Below are positions 1-9,523 of a DNA stretch of 64,000 nt, in pieces (position 1 is the stretch's first letter; each line of letters starts with the position of its first letter). The stretch covers positions 1 through 64,000 of the forward strand of contig NZ_JABWDV010000011.1 of the NCBI RefSeq assembly GCF_013362995.1, read 5' to 3'. Both the position numbers and the translations under genes were made by a program. The stretch is from Streptomyces sp. TRM64462. Lineage in GTDB: Bacteria; Actinomycetota; Actinomycetes; Streptomycetales; Streptomycetaceae. A model generated the notes under the pieces. The model ran no database searches. It was given only the letters and a program-made list of their open reading frames with translations, and had not been told where the DNA came from.

Positions 1-146
1 GGTGGCGGGAGCCGGAGCGGAAGCCGGCCATCCGCCAGATGCGCACCTCACGCACCAGCCCGGGTGCCTCCCTGACGAGGATCGCCAGCATGAGGCCGCC
101 CAGCAGAGCCGCCTCGGCGATCAGCACGTTTCTGGCCGTCAACATC
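1..146 (-). CDS. Small single-pass membrane protein (DUF6893-like), 3' end off window
   Basis: Reading the minus strand from ATG at 146 gives at least 48 residues, beginning MLTARNVLIAEAALLGG, and the frame runs off the window edge. A GGAGAG ribosome site lies about 6 nt upstream. The protein has one hydrophobic N-terminal segment (about residues 7-24) followed by a basic, Arg-rich tail (REVRIWRMAGFRSG), so it is probably a small membrane-anchored protein with a cytoplasmic basic end. Proteins of this size and design (DUF6893 type) are common beside actinobacterial uptake hydrogenases, but I recognise it only by general pattern. It follows the hydrogenase genes in the same direction, 45 nt after the 68-residue protein, and may be the next operon member. 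The function is unknown. Confidence 0.55.
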
Positions 147-191
147 GCTGTCTCTCCTCGCTGTCGGTCGTGTCCGCCGCTCCCGCGCGGC

Positions 192-398
192 TCATCCCGG
201 CGGGATGTTGGGCATGATGCCCATGATCGCGTTGTGCCGTCTGACGTGGATGCCGGTGGACCGGCGAGCGTCGGCGGTGCCGTCCTTGTGGTGGCCCGGC
301 TGCTTGTCATACGGGCCCTTGTTGCCCTGGTGGAGGCCGGCCACATGGCTCGGCGTATCGGGCTTCACCTGGGGCCTGCCCACTCTGATCCTGCCCAT
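192..398 (-). CDS. 68-aa hydrogenase-operon small protein, unknown function
   Basis: The frame starts at ATG 398 (MGRIRVGRPQVKPDTP) behind a GAGAGGAG ribosome site and ends NIPPG. It is 68 residues, basic, rich in His, Gly and Pro, with no membrane segment, signal peptide or Cys. It follows the DUF5947 gene by 23 nt in the same direction. The His-rich middle (HHKDG, HVRRHN) could bind metal, but nothing in the sequence proves this. I do not recognise a family. Codon third positions are G/C-rich and the ribosome site is good, so it is probably a true gene and not an overlap of the DUF5947 frame. Its position suggests a hydrogenase accessory role. Confidence 0.6.
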   Translation of the reverse strand: MGRIRVGRPQVKPDTPSHVAGLHQGNKGPYDKQPGHHKDGTADARRSTGIHVRRHNAIMGIMPNIPPG

Positions 399-421
399 CG
401 TCCGCTCCTCTCGTCCGCTCC

Positions 422-1048
422 TCATGTGCGTTCGGTCAGTTCCGCGAAGAACCGCTCGACGGCCGGCCACACCGTGCCGCCGCCGGACAGTCCCCGCCAC
501 TCCCGGCGGACGACCGCGACCATCCGGAAGCAGTCGTCGACCGGGGTGATCCAGTGGTGCCGCCCGCCGCGCGCCGTGTTGACGAGCAGCGCCTCGACGT
601 CGGGGGCGAGGGTGCCGAGCGGCGGGCAGGCCGCCACCACGTCCTGCCAGGCCCCGGGGTCGGTCTCCCAGCGGGTCGCGCCCGCGGGGCTGGGGTAGTG
701 CGCGGTGACCGTGCCGTCGGTGTGCGGCACGAAGAAGGCCAGCCCGACGGGGACGCCGAGCGGCGTCGTGTCGACCGGCGGCAGCCTGACCCGGCGGCGG
801 GGCACCAGCCGGTAGTGGCCATCGCCGGCCTTTCCCCGCACGAAGAGCAGGGAGCAGGGGCGGCATGCGCACAGCACCTCGTCCCTCTCCGTGTCGTACA
901 GGTGCCGGTGCTCGCCGGGCGCGCACTCGGCGGGCGTGTCCTCGACGGGCAGTTCCTCACCGCACAGCTCGCAGCGCTCGCCGCCGCCGGGCCGGCGGCG
1001 GTCGCCGGCCGCCTCGCCGATGATCCGGGCGAGCGCGCCGGGGGTCAC
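422..1048 (-). CDS. DUF5947 family Cys-rich hydrogenase-associated protein
   Basis: This is a 208-residue protein. I chose GTG 1048 because it overlaps the stop of the NifU-like gene by 4 nt (GTGA), a typical translational-coupling arrangement. The frame stays open further upstream, but only as Arg-rich shadow sequence. The N-terminal third holds a probable metal-binding knuckle: CELC at residues 26-29, then Cys42, then CACRPC at 60-65. The rest is a soluble alpha/beta region with many Trp residues. DUF5947 proteins are found almost only in actinobacterial group 1h [NiFe]-hydrogenase operons. A role in cluster or cofactor assembly, or electron transfer, is a guess from context; the biochemical function is unknown. 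Confidence 0.8.
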   Translation of the reverse strand: MTPGALARIIGEAAGDRRRPGGGERCELCGEELPVEDTPAECAPGEHRHLYDTERDEVLCACRPCSLLFVRGKAGDGHYRLVPRRRVRLPPVDTTPLGVPVGLAFFVPHTDGTVTAHYPSPAGATRWETDPGAWQDVVAACPPLGTLAPDVEALLVNTARGGRHHWITPVDDCFRMVAVVRREWRGLSGGGTVWPAVERFFAELTERT

Positions 1049-1602
1049 GCCGGCTCCCCGGACCGGGCGGCGCGGTGCGTGAGCGCGTCGAGCGGGACGA
1101 ACGCGGGGGGCCGCGCATCGGCGGGCGCCTGGGCCCGTTCGACACCGGACAGTTCGGGGGCGGCGGCGAGCAGTGTCTCGCGGACGGCGTCCTCGACGCC
1201 GGCCCACGTCGAGCCGCAGCCCGTGGTCGTGAGGCTGACACGTGCCACGCCCCCGTCGACGCCGTCCAGCGCGATGTCGCCGCCGCGTTCCCTCAGCACG
1301 GGCCGCAGCCCGTCGACGGCGCGGGCGACCCTGCGCTCCACCGGCTCGGGGTGGAGGCCGTGCAGCACCAGGAGGTGGCCGACGAGGTCGTCGTCGGCCA
1401 TACGGGCGGTCAGTTCGCCGTCCGCGTGGTCCAGGACGCGGGCGAGCGCCTCTCCGTAGAGCGCGGTCAGGTCGCGCACCGCCTCGATCGCCGCCCGTGC
1501 GGTGGGTCCGGGCGCGGCCTCGACCTGTTCGAGGAGTTCGTCGGCGCGGGACAGGTGTGCGGCGACCGCCGCGTCGTCGAGCCGCGTGCTGCCGTCAGCC
1601 AT
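1045..1602 (-). CDS. NifU-like (C-terminal domain) protein of the hydrogenase operon
   Basis: This 185-residue protein starts at ATG 1602, 8 nt inside the end of the large-subunit gene, so the two are translationally coupled. The N-terminal half is helical and rich in Ala and Leu. Residues about 75-150 match the NifU C-terminal fold (LLVLHGLHPEPVERRV, then GGDIALDGVDGGVARV). In true NifU C-terminal domains a CxxC pair holds a transient Fe-S cluster. Here the equivalent position reads TTGCGSTWAG, with Cys129 the only cysteine in the whole protein. It therefore cannot hold a cluster in the usual way unless it dimerises or borrows ligands. A role in delivering Fe-S clusters to the small subunit is inferred from family and position. 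Confidence 0.8.
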   Translation of the reverse strand: MADGSTRLDDAAVAAHLSRADELLEQVEAAPGPTARAAIEAVRDLTALYGEALARVLDHADGELTARMADDDLVGHLLVLHGLHPEPVERRVARAVDGLRPVLRERGGDIALDGVDGGVARVSLTTTGCGSTWAGVEDAVRETLLAAAPELSGVERAQAPADARPPAFVPLDALTHRAARSGEPA

Positions 1603-3394
1603 GGCCGGCTCCGTACGTCGGGGTGTGGAACGTCTGGAGGGTGTTGCCGGGGCCGAGGTACATGTGCACGCCGCAGGGCAGGCACGGGTCGAAGCTGCGG
1701 ACGGTGCGCATGATGTCGACGCCCTTGAAGTCGTCGGGCCCGTTCTCCTCGAAGACGGGCTGGCCCTGGACTGCGTCCTCGTACGGTCCGGGGGTGCCGT
1801 AGCTGTCGCGGGGGCTGGCGTTCCAGGGGGTGGGCGGGTAGGGGTGGTAGTTCGCGATCTTCTTGTCCTTGATGACCAGGTGGTGGGAGAGGACACCGCG
1901 GACCGCCTCGTGGAAGCCGCAGCCGATCGCCTCGTCGGGGACCTCGTAGTTCTCGAAGATCTTGGTGTCGCCGGCCCGCACCAGTCCCATGGCCTTCTCG
2001 GCGAACTCCAGGGCCATGGCGGCCGCGTAGGCGACGAAGTAGGGGCGGGCGCGGTCCCGTTCGATGGTGTTGCTCCACCGGGGGATGTGCCATTCCAGCG
2101 TGGTCTCGGGCAGCTTCTCGCTCCTCGGCAGGGTGATCCGCACGCTGCGGCCGGTGGCCTTGACGTAGGAGGTGTCGACGCGTCCGTTGAGGGCGGTTGA
2201 CCACAGCCGGGCGAGGGGGCCGCCGCCGGTGTCGAGTGCCAGGTGGTCGCCGCTGGTCTTGTCGTACCAGCGGGGGCTCATCACCCAGCTGTACTTGGCG
2301 TCGAACTCCCGCTTCTGCGGCACGGGCACGGTGGTCTGGTTCCAGGGGTGCCGCATGTCGACGGGGTTGCCGAGCGGGTCGTGGGTGACGAAGGGCTCCT
2401 CGGTGGCCCAGTCCTCGTAGAACGAACTGCCCAGCAGGATGCGCATGCCGAGGTTGATGTCGACGAGGTCGTCGGTGACGAGCTCGCCGTCCACGATGAC
2501 GCCGGGGGTGACGTACATGGCCCTGCCCCAGTCGCCCATCGTCTCGTAGCGGTAGTCGCATACGTCGGGGTCCTGCCAGGAGCCCCAGCAGCCGAGCAGG
2601 ACACGGCGGCGGCCGACCTCCTCGTAGCCGGGCAGGGCTTCGTAGAAGAAGTCGAAGACGTCGTCGTTCATCGCCACGGACTGTTTGACGAAGTCGAGGA
2701 TCCTCATCAGGCGGGACAGGTAGTCGGTGAACGCGGTCGGGCTGGGCATGGTGCCGACGCCGCCGGGATACATCGTGGAGGGGTGGACGTGGCGGCCCTC
2801 CATCAGGCAGAACATCTCGCGCGTGATCCGGCTGACCTTGAGGGCGCGCTTGTACACCTCCCCCTCGAAGGGGTTGAAACCGCGCATGATGTCGGCGATG
2901 GTGCGGTAGCCGTGGATGTCCCCGCGGGGTGCCGGGGTGCGCTCCGCCCTGGCCAGGACGCCGGGGTTGGTGGCCTTGACCATGGCCTCGCAGAAGTCGA
3001 CGAACACCATGTTGTCCTGGAAGATGGTGTGGTCGAACATGTACTCGGCCGCTTCGCCGAGGTTGACGATGTGTTCGGCGAGGGGCGGCGGCTTGACGCC
3101 GTAGGCCATCTGCTGCGCGTAGTCGGAGCAGGTGGTGTGGTTGTCCCCGCAGATGCCGCAGATCCGTGAGGTGATGAAGCCCGCGTCGCGCGGGTCCTTG
3201 CCCTTCATGAACACGGAGTAGCCGCGGAAGAGCGACGAGGTGCTGTGGCACTCGGCCACTTCGCGGTTGGCGAAGTCGATCTTCGTGTAGATGCCGAGGT
3301 TGCCGATGATCCGGGTGATCGGGTCCCAGGACATGTCCACGAGCTGCGCGGGTTTGCGCTCCGTGGTGCCGGCCCGGTCCTCGGTGTACGTCAT
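1595..3394 (-). CDS. hhyL: Group 1h (actinobacterial, high-affinity) [NiFe]-hydrogenase large subunit
   Basis: This 599-residue catalytic subunit binds the Ni-Fe(CN)2CO centre and splits H2. The two ligand motifs are intact: RICGICGDNH (Cys79, Cys82, His86) near the N terminus and DPCLPCGVH (Cys571, Cys574) near the C terminus. Twenty-two residues follow the last His; in this family such a tail is removed by a maturation protease after Ni insertion. The start is ATG 3394, 45 nt after the small-subunit stop. Overall similarity, and the Hhy-type neighbours (DUF5947, NifU-like, hemerythrin), place it in group 1h (formerly group 5). Members scavenge atmospheric H2 during starvation or sporulation and feed the aerobic respiratory chain. 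No hyp genes except hypX are in the window. Confidence 0.95.
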   Translation of the reverse strand: MTYTEDRAGTTERKPAQLVDMSWDPITRIIGNLGIYTKIDFANREVAECHSTSSLFRGYSVFMKGKDPRDAGFITSRICGICGDNHTTCSDYAQQMAYGVKPPPLAEHIVNLGEAAEYMFDHTIFQDNMVFVDFCEAMVKATNPGVLARAERTPAPRGDIHGYRTIADIMRGFNPFEGEVYKRALKVSRITREMFCLMEGRHVHPSTMYPGGVGTMPSPTAFTDYLSRLMRILDFVKQSVAMNDDVFDFFYEALPGYEEVGRRRVLLGCWGSWQDPDVCDYRYETMGDWGRAMYVTPGVIVDGELVTDDLVDINLGMRILLGSSFYEDWATEEPFVTHDPLGNPVDMRHPWNQTTVPVPQKREFDAKYSWVMSPRWYDKTSGDHLALDTGGGPLARLWSTALNGRVDTSYVKATGRSVRITLPRSEKLPETTLEWHIPRWSNTIERDRARPYFVAYAAAMALEFAEKAMGLVRAGDTKIFENYEVPDEAIGCGFHEAVRGVLSHHLVIKDKKIANYHPYPPTPWNASPRDSYGTPGPYEDAVQGQPVFEENGPDDFKGVDIMRTVRSFDPCLPCGVHMYLGPGNTLQTFHTPTYGAGHG

Positions 3395-3439
3395 GTGGGG
3401 TCCCTGTCTCGGTGCTCGCTGCGGTCGCGGTCGGGTGTC

Positions 3440-4525
3440 TCAGGGGCGCCAGTACGGGTCGTAACCGCTGGTCAGCTCCGGTTTGTTGTGGTGCCACCGG
3501 GGTTCGCGGTTGACCGCGACGTTGGTGATGGCGCGCATCCGGCGGATGAAGCCGCCGTACGGCCGGATGAGCATCGACGACAGCCGGCCGCCGGTGGGTT
3601 CGTCCATGAACGGCATGAAGGAGTCGGGGAAGCCGGGCATGGTGCAGCCGATGCAGATGCCGCCGACGTTCGGGCAGCCGCCCACGCCGGACATCCAGCC
3701 GCGCTTGGGCACGTTGCAGTTGACGACCGGGCCCCAGCAGCCGACCTTCACCTGGCACTTGGGAGAGTTGTAGTCCTTGGCGAAGTCGCCCTGCTCGTAG
3801 TAGGCGGCGCGGTCGCAGCCCTCGTGCACGGTCTTGCCGAAGAGCCACTGGGGGCGCAGCATGTGGTCCAGCGGCGGCGGTGGTGCCGACCCGGCCGCGT
3901 GGTACAGCACCCACAGCAGGGTCTCCATGAAGTTCTCGGGCTGGATGGGGCAGCCCGGCACGTTGACGACCGGGAGCGCGCCCTGGGACTTGAAGTCCCA
4001 GCCCAGGTAGTCGGCGAGGCCCATGGATCCGGTGGGGTTCCCGGCCATCGCGTGGATGCCGCCGTAGGCGGCGCAGGTGCCGGCCGCGACCACGGCCCAC
4101 GCCTTGGGGGCGAGGCGGTCGATCCACCAGTTGAGCGTGAGGGGTTCGCCGGTGTCCGGGTCGTTGCCGAAGGACGTCCAGTAGCCGTCGCCCTCGATGA
4201 TGTTCTGATTGGGGACGGAGCCCTCGATGACGAGGATGAACGGCGCCAGTTCCCCGCGCGCCGCCGCGCGATAGGGGGCGAGGAAGTCCTCGCCGCCCTC
4301 GCTGGGCGAGAGCACCTTGTTGTGGAGGTGGATCTTCGGTACGCCGGGGACGAGCCCCAGCACGAGGTCCTCGAGGGCGGGCTGGTCGGCGGCCGTCAGG
4401 GAGACGGTGTCGCCGTCGCAGCTCATGCCCTCGGAGATCCAGAGGATGTGGATCTCGTCGAAGCCGTTCCGCGGGGGGCGTTCGGGCGCTCGCGCCTCGT
4501 CCTCGGTGCCGCTGTCGATGGTCAT
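3440..4525 (-). CDS. hhyS: Group 1h [NiFe]-hydrogenase small subunit
   Basis: This 361-residue electron-transfer subunit is predicted to carry three Fe-S clusters. The first ligand pair reads GMSCDGDT: Cys36 is present, but the usual second Cys (of CxxC) is Asp39. This CxxD proximal-cluster site is the known hallmark of O2-insensitive group 1h enzymes (3 Cys, 1 Asp). Further Cys lie in GTCAAYGG and VPGCPIQP for the proximal cluster. His and Cys of the segment from HEGCDRAAYYEQ to CIGCTMPGFPD serve the medial and distal clusters. There is no Tat signal and no C-terminal membrane helix, so the enzyme is likely cytoplasmic or attached through partners. ATG 4525 overlaps the hemerythrin stop by 4 nt. 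It is sometimes mis-annotated as HypE. Confidence 0.95.
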   Translation of the reverse strand: MTIDSGTEDEARAPERPPRNGFDEIHILWISEGMSCDGDTVSLTAADQPALEDLVLGLVPGVPKIHLHNKVLSPSEGGEDFLAPYRAAARGELAPFILVIEGSVPNQNIIEGDGYWTSFGNDPDTGEPLTLNWWIDRLAPKAWAVVAAGTCAAYGGIHAMAGNPTGSMGLADYLGWDFKSQGALPVVNVPGCPIQPENFMETLLWVLYHAAGSAPPPPLDHMLRPQWLFGKTVHEGCDRAAYYEQGDFAKDYNSPKCQVKVGCWGPVVNCNVPKRGWMSGVGGCPNVGGICIGCTMPGFPDSFMPFMDEPTGGRLSSMLIRPYGGFIRRMRAITNVAVNREPRWHHNKPELTSGYDPYWRP

Positions 4526-5067
4526 GTCTTCGGCCTCCGTTGCAGTCGGTCGCGGAGTCGGTCGTAGGCCGCCGCGAGCGGCGCGGCGAGGGCGAGGGCG
4601 GGCGGCTCGTCGGGGGCGTGCGGGTGGGGCCGGGTGGGTGCCGTCTGCTTGGCCTTGTCGAGGAGCCGCCCGAGCTCGTCCAGGTCCTGCTGCGGGACCG
4701 CGTCGCGCAGGCGGGGCAGCAGGTCGTCCTCGTCGTCCTGCACGTGCTGTTCCACCTCGTGGCGCAGCTCGTCCATGAGTCGGTCGGCCCGCTCGTCGCC
4801 CGGCGGCAGCCGGTCCAGTTCCAGGAGCGTCTTCTTGACGGCCGTGTGCGCGCCGAGACGGTCGTCGATGTCCTCGCTGCCGTCCGGCAGGACGCGCTTG
4901 GCCAGCGGGTAGACCATCAGCTCCTCCAGGGCCGCGTGCTTGGACAGCTCGCGGACCATGACCTCGACCACCGCCCGGCGCTGGTCCACGGAGGCCGCCG
5001 CGTGGTAGTCGCGGAAGAGCTGCTCCACCATCCGGTGGTCATGCGTCAGCAGTTCGAGGGCGTCCAT
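4522..5067 (-). CDS. Hemerythrin (HHE) domain protein in hydrogenase operon
   Basis: This is a 181-residue soluble protein. Residues 1-120 form a four-helix HHE cation-binding domain with the expected di-iron ligands: His9/His11 (THDHR), His44, Glu48/49, His74, and His103 with His108 (RHEVEQH). Such proteins bind O2, NO or iron and act in sensing or protection. The C-terminal 60 residues are Pro/Ala-rich and end in an Arg-rich helix, possibly a contact or anchor segment. The start overlaps the preceding 500-residue gene by 29 nt and has a GAGGAAAGG site. The stop overlaps hhyS by 4 nt, so it is tightly co-translated with the hydrogenase. An O2-related role for the enzyme is an inference. Confidence 0.9.
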   Translation of the reverse strand: MDALELLTHDHRMVEQLFRDYHAAASVDQRRAVVEVMVRELSKHAALEELMVYPLAKRVLPDGSEDIDDRLGAHTAVKKTLLELDRLPPGDERADRLMDELRHEVEQHVQDDEDDLLPRLRDAVPQQDLDELGRLLDKAKQTAPTRPHPHAPDEPPALALAAPLAAAYDRLRDRLQRRPKT

Positions 5068-6541
5068 CGCACCTTTCCTCGTCCGGGTGGCCGTCCAGCG
5101 GCTGGAGTTCGTCGGGGCGGAAGTAGAGGAACCGGCCGTACCAGCTGTTCAGCTCGGCCGCGGGGTCGTCGTCGAGCGTGACCGCGAGGTGCACGCTGCC
5201 GTCGACGTCGTGGAAGACGGCCTCCACCAGGGCGTCGCGTCCGGTGAGGAACATGTCCTGGGCGTCGGCGCCACGGCCGCGCGGCCGCAGCCGTACCCGG
5301 CTGCCGCCCGCCACGGGCACGCCGTCGACGAGGACGGCGTCCGTCGTGGGCGACAGCCCGTCGTCGCCGCCCTCCCGCCACCAGGGGGCGGCGGGCCGCG
5401 GTGTGGCAGGCCGCGCGGCGGTGCCGTCGGCGGTTGCGGGCACGTACGTCGGCGGCTCGGGCCCCGGTTCCGGGGAGCGGAGGGTGCCGTGCAGCCGGGC
5501 GAAGACCTCCGGCGGCATGGTCTCGACGCGGTCGATGATCTCGGCGGCGCGCCGGTCGGTCGCCCGCGCCTCGCGCTTCTCCCGGTCGGTCAGGAGCAGG
5601 GTCCGCAGGGTGAGGATCTCGTCGATCTCGGCGGCGTCGTGCAGGTCCCCCGGGCTCTCCGGCGCCACCTGCGGGTGGTCGGACAGGATGATCGGCGACG
5701 ACAGCACCGTGTCGCCGGAGCCCGGCGCGCCCGCCAGCACGGGGAAGGTGTACAGGTTGCGGCACCCCCGGGCGTGTTCCGCGCAGTCGTCCGGCGGGTC
5801 GATGAGCGAGAGGAACTCCAGGCCGTCGCCGCCGACGAGGGTGTGCGTGGCGATGAGCGCCGAGCGCAGCGCCTCGTCGCGTGAGGCCCCGGCGGCGGTG
5901 TCGCCGGTGTTGCGGGTGTGCACCCGGAGCCGGTGCAGGCCGGGGACGCCGGGGAGTTCCTCGGCCCGTAGCGCCGTCTCCGCCTCGACCGGCCACCGGC
6001 TGCGTACGGCCCGGACCGTGCCGTCGCCGAGCGGTTCGGTCTCCGCGCCGCCGGGGCTGCCCACCGGGAAGGAGCGTTCGCCCGCGAGCAGGTCCGCGAG
6101 CGGGACGACGAGGTCGGCTTCGCGGGGCACCGCCTCGTCGAAGCTCAGGTGCACGGTGCCGCCGGTCTCGGCGGACTCCACGGGCACGTGGCCGGCTCCG
6201 GGCTCGTGCCGCTCCAGTTGCTTGCGCTGCGCCTGGAGGTACCGCACCCGCACGTGCACCGTCGCGGTGGGCCGAGCCTGTACCAGGCACTCGGTCTGCT
6301 GGTACCAGGAGTCCACGGACCCGGAGAGCCCGGGCGGCACGGGGCCGTCGGCCTCGGCCCAGGGCCGGGGCGTGAGCACGCCGAACTGCCAGCGCACCCG
6401 GTTCTTCGGGGAGGACCTGCGGTACGGGTACAGGAGGTAGCCCTCGTACAGGATCGCGTCGGCCACCGCCCGTACCTGCCCGAAGGCGCGGCCGGAACCC
6501 GGTGTGCCGCCGCTGCGCGGGTGGCCCGGATCGTCCCGCAT
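5039..6541 (-). CDS. Hydrogenase-operon protein of unknown function, first gene (500 aa)
   Basis: This 500-residue soluble protein starts at ATG 6541 with a GAGGAGAACC ribosome site and is the first gene of the hydrogenase operon. The N-terminal part (residues about 30-110) contains AILYEGYLLYPYR, KNRVRWQFGVLTPR and WYQQTECLVQA. The middle is acidic and Pro-rich, and the end has an Asp/Glu-rich segment around LNSWYGRFLYFRPDEL. There is no signal peptide or transmembrane segment and few Cys. I recognise no domain, but similar proteins are known to me from Hhy-type gene clusters. As it is co-translated with the hemerythrin and hydrogenase genes, it may be an assembly factor, scaffold or extra subunit. 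Its own promoter should lie in 6542-6807, which it shares with the divergent membrane-protein gene. Confidence 0.8.
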   Translation of the reverse strand: MRDDPGHPRSGGTPGSGRAFGQVRAVADAILYEGYLLYPYRRSSPKNRVRWQFGVLTPRPWAEADGPVPPGLSGSVDSWYQQTECLVQARPTATVHVRVRYLQAQRKQLERHEPGAGHVPVESAETGGTVHLSFDEAVPREADLVVPLADLLAGERSFPVGSPGGAETEPLGDGTVRAVRSRWPVEAETALRAEELPGVPGLHRLRVHTRNTGDTAAGASRDEALRSALIATHTLVGGDGLEFLSLIDPPDDCAEHARGCRNLYTFPVLAGAPGSGDTVLSSPIILSDHPQVAPESPGDLHDAAEIDEILTLRTLLLTDREKREARATDRRAAEIIDRVETMPPEVFARLHGTLRSPEPGPEPPTYVPATADGTAARPATPRPAAPWWREGGDDGLSPTTDAVLVDGVPVAGGSRVRLRPRGRGADAQDMFLTGRDALVEAVFHDVDGSVHLAVTLDDDPAAELNSWYGRFLYFRPDELQPLDGHPDEERCDGRPRTADA

Positions 6542-6807
6542 CGGTTCTCCTCACCTGGAGGGTCGTGGGTACGTGCTCCCTTCCACCAGGCTCACACCGC
6601 TCAAGCACCCTCGCCCCCTCACCAGCGGGTGCGAGCCGCGCCCCGGCCCTGTGGCCTGCGCAGACGGGCGGTGGGGGCCACGGGGCGGCGGGCATTCGGG
6701 GGAAAACGCGGGCCACGCACGGCGGGAGCCCGCGCGGGTGACGGCCGGTCCGGGCACCGGCCGCGTACGCTGACGGCCCCCATCACCGTCCCGAACTGCG
6801 GTGCGTC

Positions 6808-7308
6808 ATGCTCCAGGGCCATCTGACACGCGGTCTCCGGGCCTCCCTGCGCAACAACGGGCAGGCTTACGGGTTCTCCGTGTCCATCACCGCCGGCATG
6901 GCGGTGCTCAACACGGAGACGGACGTCTCCGCGGGTGCCGCCGTCCTCTTCTTCGCCCTCGGCGCGGCGGCCGCCTTCAGCGTCCTGGAGGCGGTGGCGT
7001 CGCACGGCTTCCGCAAGCCCATGGACGAGGAGCCGAGCACGGTCACCGCGCTCGGCATCTCGCTGAGTCTCGTCTCTGTCGGGACGGCCAGCGGGCTGGC
7101 GTGGGTCATCGCCCATTTCGTGGGCGGCACGGTGGCCTGGCCCCTGACGGGTTTCGTGGTCTCGACCGTGTACCCCCTGGCCGCGGGGGTGGAACTCGCC
7201 ATCGCGCAGCAGGCGAGGGAGTCGTCGGAGTCGGAGACGTCCGAGGAGAAGAAGCAGGAGGAGAAGGACGAGAAGGAGGAGAAGGAGAAGGGGAAGGAGG
7301 AGGAGTAG
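6808..7308 (+). CDS. Small integral membrane protein with Lys/Glu tail
   Basis: This is a 166-residue protein starting at ATG 6808. Residues about 20-140 hold three or four hydrophobic segments (GMAVLNTETDVSAGAAVLFF, TALGISLSLVSVGTASGLAW, VAWPLTGFVVSTVYPLAAGV). The last 30 residues are almost only Lys and Glu (EEKKQEEKDEKEEKEKGKEE), encoded by a nearly pure purine run. I recognise no family. No strong ribosome site is visible upstream (GCGGTGCGTC), so the start could be nearby. The gene sits between the hydrogenase operon (divergent) and hypX (convergent, 4 nt between the two stops), which may link it to hydrogenase function, but this is weak evidence. Confidence 0.7.
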   Translation: MLQGHLTRGLRASLRNNGQAYGFSVSITAGMAVLNTETDVSAGAAVLFFALGAAAAFSVLEAVASHGFRKPMDEEPSTVTALGISLSLVSVGTASGLAWVIAHFVGGTVAWPLTGFVVSTVYPLAAGVELAIAQQARESSESETSEEKKQEEKDEKEEKEKGKEEE

Positions 7309-7312
7309 GGGC

Positions 7313-9127
<1,815 letters not shown>

Positions 9128-9523
9128 GGGGGTTCCTCTCTATGGGACGAGGCGTGCGGCCGACGCGTAGCGGCAGGCTGTACGTGACCGGTGAACGGCC
9201 GTCAGGTCCGCTCCTAGGTCCGGAGGGAGTCGCGCAGCAGGATGCAGAATGGCGCGGCGCCGGTGAGGTGCGACGCGTTTTCGGCGAACTGGTCGACGCG
9301 GCCGCGCCGGGCGGGATGCTGGACGGTCATGCCGTGTGCCGTACCCGCCGGCCGGCGCTCGGGCCCGCTCGGCGGCGCCGCGTCACCGGATGGGGCGCCC
9401 GGGGTGTGGGCCGTGCGGACGGCGCCCCTGATCTGCCTAATGGCCGGTACCCGTGTGTACGGCGGCCGATAGTGCCGTAGACACCGGCGACACCGTCGAC
9501 ACCGGCGAAGAGGGAGCGTGCGG
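9128..9523. other. Divergent intergenic region hypX / cytochrome b gene
   Basis: About 400 nt lie between hypX (minus) and the cytochrome b gene (plus) and must carry promoters for both. It contains the short palindrome CTCC-TAGGTC-CGGAG near 9212-9226 and a direct repeat of the type GACACCGGCGA (9480-9510) just before the cytochrome b ribosome site. A 38-codon minus-strand frame is listed separately. I see no RNA gene or clear terminator. Confidence 0.6.
9214..9330 (-). CDS. Possible 38-aa small protein or gene remnant upstream of hypX
   Basis: From ATG 9330 a minus-strand frame of 38 codons (MTVQHPARRGRVDQFAENAS, ending CILLRDSLRT) stops 86 nt before hypX. Almost every codon ends in G or C, as in real genes here. 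Against it: there is no good ribosome site, the frame is open further upstream, and I know no such peptide. It could be a leader peptide, a truncated end of a lost gene, or chance. Confidence 0.25.
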   Translation of the reverse strand: MTVQHPARRGRVDQFAENASHLTGAAPFCILLRDSLRT

